A stretch of 6,056 nucleotides of DNA from an uncultured Collinsella sp. (GTDB taxonomy: Bacteria; Actinomycetota; Coriobacteriia; Coriobacteriales; Coriobacteriaceae): NCBI GenBank assembly GCA_902478995.1, contig CABSNF010000098.1, positions 1 to 6,056 of the forward strand, read 5' to 3'. Within the stretch, counting starts at the first letter, position 1, and the number at the start of each line of letters is the position of its first letter. Positions 6,043 through 6,056 of this stretch are shown here, in pieces. The notes under the pieces were generated by a model, which worked only from the letters and a program-made list of their open reading frames with translations, did no database searches and was not told the origin of the DNA. The translations under genes and the position numbers were made by a program.

Positions 6043-6056
6043 CACGTCACCTTGTC

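Noticed and set aside
4612..6045. A 477-codon open frame on the minus strand, opposite the regulator and pyrE
   Set aside because: It runs antisense to two clear genes and through both terminal hairpins, and it has a Leu/Val/Asp-rich shadow composition with no recognisable domain.

Overview
The window looks like a contig end from a gut Coriobacteriia genome, most likely Collinsella or a close relative. The reasons are the high GC, the C/G-ending codon use in pyrE, and a LuxR-type regulator with a polytopic membrane N-terminus, an architecture that is very common in that class. The genus is an inference from gene style, with no database check. Bases 1-46 are not biological. They are an Illumina Nextera adapter left on the contig, and they cut off the 3' end of the first gene.

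The left half (47-3193) is a three-gene operon on the minus strand, read from 3193 downward. It encodes a DUF4428-type protein with a zinc-binding cluster at each end, a protein with two N-terminal zinc ribbons and two C-terminal membrane helices, and an SPFH/band-7 protein of the YdjI type whose tail is lost in the adapter. The gaps are 24 and 48 bases and each gene has a good ribosome binding site. The last two genes resemble YdjG and YdjI of the Bacillus subtilis pspA-ydjGHI envelope-stress operon. The likely theme is a membrane-associated stress or scaffold complex, with the DUF4428 protein as a less studied partner.

The intergenic stretch 3194-3579 separates this operon from a divergent gene. 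It holds two tandem 51-base repeat units (3311-3412). Each is a hairpin around the same 18-base core, and the stems differ by compensatory base changes. It also holds an imperfect inverted repeat (3453-3510) and an extended -10 promoter (3537-3545) that probably drives the next gene.

The right half is on the plus strand. It carries a 514-residue membrane-embedded LuxR-type regulator (3580-5124), then pyrE for orotate phosphoribosyltransferase (5245-5928), then a 12-bp perfect hairpin and a probable intrinsic terminator at the end of the window. The regulator and pyrE are probably separate units, 120 bases apart, and nothing in the sequence ties their functions together.
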